Origin: Bacillota bacterium
GTDB taxonomy: Bacteria; Bacillota; Clostridia; DSM-8532
Assembly (NCBI GenBank): GCA_023415205.1
Contig: JAEZLR010000017.1
Span: forward strand, 1 to 39,978
Length of the DNA stretch: 39,978 nucleotides
Direction of reading: 5' to 3'
The notes under the pieces are model-generated. The model had not been told where the DNA came from. It did not search any database and saw nothing but the letters and a program-made list of their open reading frames with translations. The position numbers and the translations under genes were made by a program. This document shows, piece by piece, positions 35,955 to 39,978 of the stretch (position 1 is its first letter; each line of letters starts with the position of its first letter).

Positions 35955-36836
35955 TTAATCGTGAGCAAGCTCTGCATGGTGCTCGTCCTTCTCGTAAACC
36001 TGATACTCATCCCAGATTTTTTCAAGCTTCTCTAGGGTAGTATGAATCTTTTCCTTACGCTTTAGACCAATGGCCACAATAAGGGCATTGATCATCGAGA
36101 GGGGTGCCACAAGAGAGTCCACAAAGGAAGCCATATCGCTTCTGGCAAAAAGGCTGTATTTGGAGCATATAGCCAGCGGAGAGGATTCATTGTCGGTGAT
36201 CCCAATAACGGTAGCCCCCTGGTTCCGTGCAAATTCCATGGCCTTGGAGGTTCGCTTGGAGTACCTGGGGAAGCTGATGCCTAAAACCACATCCCCCTTC
36301 TTGGCATTGACAATCTGTTCAAACATTTCGCTGACACTGGTGGTATGAACAAGACGGACATTCTCAAAAATTAAATTGAAGTAAAAGCCAAGGAAACTGG
36401 CCAGTGGTGCTGAGCTTCTGACACCAAGGATGTAAATTTTATCCGCCTGTAGAATCTCTTCCACAATGGCGTTAAAGGTCACTGAATCGGCTTCCTCCAA
36501 AGTGGTGCGAATCTTGTTGAGATCGGATTGGAGGACACTCTTTAACACACTTTCCGAATCTATCTGTGCCGAGGATACCTCCAGCCTCTGTGCTGAGGTC
36601 AGCTTGCTTTTTATGACTTCTCTCAACATCTTCTGTAGCTTGGGATAGCCGTCATAGCCCATTTCAATGGCAAAGCGCACTACGGTGGATTCGCTTACCC
36701 CCACCTCTTCACCAAGCTTTGCAGCCGTCATGAAAGCCGCTTTGTCATAATGATCTATGATATAACTGGCGATAAGTTTTTGGCCTTTGCTGAAGGAAGA
36801 GTATTTCCCCTTCATCTCCTTAATCAAGTTATCCAT
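35955..36836 (-). CDS. MurR/RpiR-family transcriptional regulator
   Basis: The 293-residue protein has an N-terminal HTH_6 domain (about 1-77, with GEEVGVSESTVVRFAIEMGYDGYPKLQ) and a C-terminal SIS sugar-phosphate-binding domain (about 125-260, with ILGVRSSAPLA and GDVVLGISFPRYSKRT). Such regulators respond to phosphosugars. It is divergent from sigK across 156 bp and probably first in a transcript with the flavoprotein gene. Confidence 0.92.
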   Translation of the reverse strand: MDNLIKEMKGKYSSFSKGQKLIASYIIDHYDKAAFMTAAKLGEEVGVSESTVVRFAIEMGYDGYPKLQKMLREVIKSKLTSAQRLEVSSAQIDSESVLKSVLQSDLNKIRTTLEEADSVTFNAIVEEILQADKIYILGVRSSAPLASFLGFYFNLIFENVRLVHTTSVSEMFEQIVNAKKGDVVLGISFPRYSKRTSKAMEFARNQGATVIGITDNESSPLAICSKYSLFARSDMASFVDSLVAPLSMINALIVAIGLKRKEKIHTTLEKLEKIWDEYQVYEKDEHHAELAHD

Positions 36837-36992
36837 TAAACACCTCTAACAAGTGATATTGTTTCTCTTATAGGATATATTTTTGCAAGATAAAAATCAA
36901 GATCATGCAAAAACATTTGTGTCTCTTAAGGTGTGGCAATCCGTCTTCCCGCTGCATATTATATTGTGGCAACTATGGTTGTGGGGTGTCAT

Positions 36993-37454
36993 ATGATATT
37001 TTTTGCTTCCTTGCAGGAGCTTATTACCAGATTGCTTACCCAATATTTTCTGGCAGGCTTTATCACAGGGCCCCAATCCTTTCCTCAGCCCCTTTCTGCA
37101 AAGGATGAACAGAAATATGTAGAGAATTGCAAACAAGGGGATGAAAGTGCTCGGAATATACTTATTGAGCATAACCTCAGGCTAGTCGCCCATGTTGCCA
37201 GGAAATATTCTGTTACCACATCGGATTCTGACGATTTAATATCCATAGGGACAATTGGACTGATCAAAGCCGTAGCTAGCTATGATCCCTCAAAAGGAAT
37301 ACGTTTGGCCACCTATGCCGCCCGATGCATTGAAAATGAAATCCTGATGCACTTAAGGGCCTCCAAGAAGCTACAAAATGAAGTATCCTTGAATGAGCCC
37401 TTGGGAACTGATCGAGAAGGCAATGAAATACCATCATCATGGTGTATGTACTAA
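36993..37454 (+). CDS. sigK: RNA polymerase sigma-K, N-terminal part interrupted by an inserted element
   Basis: I take the ATG at 36993 (MIFFASLQELI), with GGGGTG four bases upstream. The first 146 residues match sigma-K: the pro-sequence, FPQPLSAKDEQKY, ARNILIEHNLRLVAHVARK, DLISIGTIGLIKAV, LATYAARCIENEILMHLR and EVSLNEPLGTDREGNEI. After that the frame departs (PSSWCMY) and stops at 37454, so regions 3 and 4 are missing. Sigma-K drives late mother-cell genes in spore formation. Interruption by a skin-type element excised during sporulation is known in Bacillus subtilis and Clostridioides difficile. The opposite-strand phage genes that follow support the same state here. Confidence 0.9.
   Translation: MIFFASLQELITRLLTQYFLAGFITGPQSFPQPLSAKDEQKYVENCKQGDESARNILIEHNLRLVAHVARKYSVTTSDSDDLISIGTIGLIKAVASYDPSKGIRLATYAARCIENEILMHLRASKKLQNEVSLNEPLGTDREGNEIPSSWCMY
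37428..37446. other. Probable left junction of the sigK-inserted element
   Basis: Homology to sigma-K ends at 37430. An imperfect dyad, ACCAT-CATC-ATGGT (37430-37443), spans the break, and the region to 37500 becomes very A+T rich. The exact crossover cannot be fixed without the other end. Confidence 0.5.
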
Positions 37455-37519
37455 TAAGACTTTATATATACTATTTATATAATACATTTAATAAAATTAA
37501 AATAATGAAAGCATGAAAA

Positions 37520-37546
37520 AGAACCCCCGGCGTTAACCGGGGGTTT
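37520..37546 (-). terminator. Terminator of the amidase gene
   Basis: Minus strand: AACCCCCGG and CCGGGGGTT form a nine-base stem around TTAACG, followed by CTTTTT. The stem overlaps the last codons of the amidase gene. Confidence 0.85.
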
Positions 37547-38285
37547 TACCATAGCTATCAGCCCACTGTCTGTATAGAGCATGGGCATGAGGATGCTTGT
37601 CAATAACATCCCACACTCCTTGAGGGTAAGAGAATCCGCAATGCTGCTGAATGATTCTCTTGCACCCTGCCACTGGGTCATCTGCTTTGAATGTGACACC
37701 AACATAATCACATAGGGCCCTGACGGCTACCTCCGCCGCCAAAGCTATAAAATCAGGCGTGTTACACTTGGCCAGCTCCTCAAAATTTGTGAAAAAGAAA
37801 TGTTCTATCAGGATGCACGGCATCACCGGCTTGCGGACGATATCAAAATTGGGCCACTTAACATCTGGTTTGCATTGCCAGATGCCTGTGCCCCACTGAG
37901 GAATCGACAAGAGATCCTTTGCATACTTAGCCCAGAGCTCGGCCAGTCTTTTACCATTAGCTGAGCTGTGCCAATGAAACACTCCCCATCCTGATGCCTT
38001 TCTGTTGTCGCTGGCATTGGCGTGGAATGACACTAGACAATCAATAGGTTTCTTAACATGTTGATTGTTTACCCATGCCGTCCGGCTGCCCAGTGTCACG
38101 CATGCCCGCCCAGGTTCCTGGGTAAAAAGCACTTCAAATCCGAGTTTTTCGGCCAGTTCTTTAGCTTTTACAGCAACAGCAGAGTTAAAGTCATGCTCAG
38201 CGAAGCTTTCGCCTCCAGGCAGGTTGACCCCCTTTGCCGGGGGCCAAGTGTCGGAACCGTGCCCTATATCAAATACTACCCTCAT
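37533..38285 (-). CDS. N-acetylmuramoyl-L-alanine amidase (phage-type endolysin)
   Basis: The 250-residue protein has an Amidase_3 domain (about 1-190). Zn ligands are His in DIGHGSD, Glu in ESFAEHDFN and His in VSFHANAS, with the catalytic Glu in CILIEHFFFTN. It cuts the bond between muramic acid and L-Ala in peptidoglycan. The C-terminal 55 residues (PVAGCKRIIQQHCGFSYPQG and on) are probably a wall-binding region. It overlaps the holin gene by 4 bp, forming a lysis pair. Confidence 0.9.
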   Translation of the reverse strand: MRVVFDIGHGSDTWPPAKGVNLPGGESFAEHDFNSAVAVKAKELAEKLGFEVLFTQEPGRACVTLGSRTAWVNNQHVKKPIDCLVSFHANASDNRKASGWGVFHWHSSANGKRLAELWAKYAKDLLSIPQWGTGIWQCKPDVKWPNFDIVRKPVMPCILIEHFFFTNFEELAKCNTPDFIALAAEVAVRALCDYVGVTFKADDPVAGCKRIIQQHCGFSYPQGVWDVIDKHPHAHALYRQWADSYGKTPG

Positions 38286-38737
38286 GATTCCTCACTCTCC
38301 CCTTTTGGGTCCATAACTGCCTCGGCTTTCTCCGACAGGAATGTGCTGAACTTGATCAGAAAGTTAGGGACATGAACATCAAGGACCAGAAGATGCCTGC
38401 AGCCGCTAAAGAATTCAAGACCGCAAAAATAAATGGTTGCCGCAATTGCAAAAATAGCCTTGAAGGGTAGCTCCCATCCGAAGGCCTGCACTGCCTGGAT
38501 GATTAAAAGGTCAGCAAGTACCGCAAATAGAATAACAAAGCCATAGCCGATCTTTTTTACAATCCCCCAGATAGCCAAACCCTTGTCAAACTTCTTATCC
38601 TGCCTAATAGCGGCAATGATACCGAGAAAGTAATCTGATACCATCAGGATTAAGAGGATGATCATGGGGATACTGATGCTGTTGGCCAAGAAGCTCACTA
38701 CGATGCCTAAGAGTGCCAGGAGTCCCTTTTGTTCCAT
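38282..38737 (-). CDS. Phage holin (holin-4/TcdE-type)
   Basis: The start is at ATG 38737 (MEQKGLLALLG) after AGGT; product 151 residues. Three hydrophobic segments (about 4-34, 54-75 and 82-104) and the block VSDYFLGIIAAIRQDKKFDKGLAIWGIVKKIGY identify the toxin-secretion/lysis holin family that includes TcdE. Holins open the membrane for endolysin release. Its stop overlaps the amidase start. Confidence 0.88.
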   Translation of the reverse strand: MEQKGLLALLGIVVSFLANSISIPMIILLILMVSDYFLGIIAAIRQDKKFDKGLAIWGIVKKIGYGFVILFAVLADLLIIQAVQAFGWELPFKAIFAIAATIYFCGLEFFSGCRHLLVLDVHVPNFLIKFSTFLSEKAEAVMDPKGESEES

Positions 38738-38765
38738 AAATACTACCTGCTTTCTTTTGTTACTT

Positions 38766-38797
38766 AAAATAAAAGAGGGCGGTTTTATCCGTCCTCT
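38766..38797 (-). terminator. Terminator of the recombinase gene
   Basis: Minus strand: AGAGGACGG and CCGCCCTCT pair with one mismatch around ATAAAA, followed by TTTATTTT. It overlaps the recombinase stop and separates that gene from the holin-amidase pair. Confidence 0.75.
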
Positions 38798-39785
38798 AAA
38801 CAACATGTTTTATATGGCTTTGTCTTATAGCGTCTGTGCTTACTTGGGTGTAAACCTGAGTTGTGGCTGGGCTGTCATGACCTAAATAGCTTTGGACTTC
38901 TGATAAGGTTGCTCCACCCTGTAGCATATTGGTTGCCGTGGTGTGCCTGAGTAGGTGGGGATAAACTCGCTTCGCTATCCCTGCTATCAACCCGAGTTCA
39001 GAAAACACTTTCTCTATAGCTCTTCTACCAAGCCGGCCATGAGGAGACCTCTCCCCAACAAATAAAGCTTCGCAATGATCTTTGCGTGATTGCAAATACT
39101 TCTTTAGATGCAATTGACATCTTGCATTCAAAAATACAGGCCTTTCCTTGTTACCTTTACCAATAACCAATGTCTTCCCATTAGTCCAATCAATATCAGT
39201 AATGTTTAGCTTGTAGGCTTCATCGAGTCTGCACCCGGTAGAATAAAAGAATTCAACTAAGGCTTTTTCCCTCAACGTCCTGGTTGCCTCCCGGAGCATT
39301 TCCAGTTCTTCACGGGTAAGTGCCTTTCGTAAACGCTTTTCAACCTTGGTATTCTTAATCTTTCGCATTGGACTCTTGGTCAAGTAATCTTCATTTTCAA
39401 GCCATGAAAAAAATGATTTCAGGGCAGCTATAGTAGAAGCAAGCGAACTATTCTTTAAACCGTCTTTGCTGCGAAGTGCAAGGTACATCCGGATATCCAT
39501 TGCGGTTACTTGTTCAATATCCTTATGTATGATGTTGCAAAATCGCTGGAGGATAAGCTTGTAGTTTTTGATTGTATTAATGCTCATCCCATCAAGCTTT
39601 TTGGCGGCCAGAAACAACATTACCTTGCTAGGCATATTTTCTGTTACAACCAACGCCGTACACTCAGATGTGATTGTGTAGTGATAAAGTTCCTCATCGA
39701 GCACTAGGCGAAGCTCTTTGACATGTTCTGGGGTCAAGAAACTTGATGCCCTATCGAGCACCCTGATAATAAGTTCCTCTTTCAT
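38796..39785 (-). CDS. Tyrosine recombinase/integrase of the inserted element
   Basis: The 329-residue protein begins at ATG 39785 with AGGAGG eight bases upstream. An N-terminal SAM-like DNA-binding domain (about 60-145) precedes a complete catalytic domain: Arg in STGCRLDEAY, Lys in GKGNKERPV, His-x-x-Arg in YPHLLRHTTATN, His in YLGHDSPATT, and Tyr nucleophile in QVYTQ. It should cut and rejoin DNA at a paired site. Classical skin elements of B. subtilis use a serine recombinase, so this is either the sigK excisionase of a different type or an unrelated phage recombinase; a serine recombinase may exist beyond the window. Tandem hairpins and a LexA-type box lie upstream. Confidence 0.92.
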   Translation of the reverse strand: MKEELIIRVLDRASSFLTPEHVKELRLVLDEELYHYTITSECTALVVTENMPSKVMLFLAAKKLDGMSINTIKNYKLILQRFCNIIHKDIEQVTAMDIRMYLALRSKDGLKNSSLASTIAALKSFFSWLENEDYLTKSPMRKIKNTKVEKRLRKALTREELEMLREATRTLREKALVEFFYSTGCRLDEAYKLNITDIDWTNGKTLVIGKGNKERPVFLNARCQLHLKKYLQSRKDHCEALFVGERSPHGRLGRRAIEKVFSELGLIAGIAKRVYPHLLRHTTATNMLQGGATLSEVQSYLGHDSPATTQVYTQVSTDAIRQSHIKHVV

Positions 39786-39791
39786 TGGAAA

Positions 39792-39864
39792 TGCCTCCTA
39801 TTGATACACAGGAGGCAGAATGATATAATGAAGATGCAAAAACACAGTATCCCCCTCCTGTGTA
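39792..39864 (-). promoter_or_regulatory. Two mutually exclusive leader hairpins controlling the recombinase ribosome site
   Basis: In the minus-strand RNA, TGCCTCCT (39817-39810) can pair with AGGAGGCA (39799-39792), which is the Shine-Dalgarno site, in an 8-bp stem with a 10-base loop. The overlapping CCTCCTGTGTA (39815-39805) can instead pair with TACACAGGAGG (39864-39854) in an 11-bp stem, which frees the ribosome site. The pairings are seen directly; the switch is inference. Confidence 0.55.
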
Positions 39865-39907
39865 GGGGTCTGTGTGAGGGAGTTCTCTGGTTGCAGCCGG
39901 AGGCTCC

Positions 39908-39937
39908 CTTTGCTATATGCAAATATTTATAGCAAAG
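39908..39937. repeat. Perfect 10-bp inverted repeat in the recombinase leader
   Basis: CTTTGCTATA (39908-39917) and TATAGCAAAG (39928-39937) are perfect complements across ten bases. They lie just downstream of the predicted RNA start, so they could be an operator, a leader hairpin or a recombinase-binding site. Confidence 0.6.
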
Positions 39938-39948
39938 ACCTTGCCTAA

Positions 39949-39977
39949 ATTATACCAAACATTTGTTCTTTTAACAA
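39949..39977 (-). promoter_or_regulatory. Sigma-A promoter of the recombinase gene with LexA-type box
   Basis: On the minus strand TTGTTA (39977-39972) and TATAAT (39954-39949) are 17 bp apart. The spacer holds GAACAAATGTTT (39968-39957), which fits the Firmicute LexA pattern GAACRNRYGTTY at every position. LexA binding there would block the polymerase, predicting induction on DNA damage. Confidence 0.7.
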
Positions 39978-39978
39978 G

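Noticed and set aside
36903..36992. Possible sigma-E promoter before sigK (CATATTAT near 36956)
   Set aside because: The -10 fits at six of eight bases, but I could not find a convincing -35 at the right spacing.
37533..38737. Reading the holin-amidase pair as a toxin-secretion system
   Set aside because: The holin resembles TcdE, but no toxin gene is visible and the pair is an ordinary phage lysis module.

Overview
The window looks like chromosomal DNA of a spore-forming, probably anaerobic, low-to-moderate-GC Firmicute of class Clostridia. The evidence is a sporulation sigma factor gene (sigK) interrupted by prophage-like DNA, an IspH reductase fused to S1 domains, a HutP-family gene next to cmk, an S-layer-homology surface protein, an LPXTG-type adhesin and a solitary arginine deiminase. 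The species cannot be named from the sequence alone.

Layout. (A) 1-5240: the 3' end of a ketose 3-epimerase gene; a cysteine-rich Csp/YhjQ-type protein with a 13-residue tandem repeat; an overlapping pair encoding a PlsC-like acyltransferase with a zinc-ribbon tail and a GltS-like symporter; and convergent arcA. (B) 5340-10900, minus strand: a PAS-PAS-degenerate GGDEF-EAL protein, a membrane methyltransferase, and an OmpR-type two-component system with tandem 11-bp repeats upstream. (C) 11100-19640: a surface locus. A 2141-residue SLH-anchored beta-sandwich protein reads leftward from a strong sigma-A promoter. A thioester-domain LPQTG adhesin reads rightward behind a c-di-GMP-I (GEMM) riboswitch. 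(D) 19660-22010: tRNA-Ala(GGC) with a partial duplicate of its 5' end, then a CASTOR/POLLUX-type ion channel. (E) 21998-36836: a long minus-strand housekeeping block with polysaccharide deacetylase, HD hydrolase, tyrA, a truncated xerD-like gene, nudF, proC, ruvB, ruvA, cheR, ispH-rpsA, plsC, cmk, a hutP-like gene, a YhiN-type flavoprotein and an RpiR-type regulator. (F) 36993-39978: the N-terminal part of sigK, cut off after about 146 codons, followed by amidase, holin and tyrosine recombinase genes on the opposite strand.

How it fits together. c-di-GMP is probably broken down by the EAL protein and sensed by the riboswitch that controls the adhesin, so both ends of one signalling circuit lie within 13 kb. 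The sigK end resembles the skin elements of other spore formers, in which the mother cell restores sigK by recombination. The recombinase gene at the right edge has a sigma-A promoter with a LexA-type box in its spacer, and a leader able to form two exclusive hairpins, one of which hides the Shine-Dalgarno sequence. These are the most interesting regulatory signals here. The element runs off the window, so its other end and the C-terminal part of sigK are not visible.
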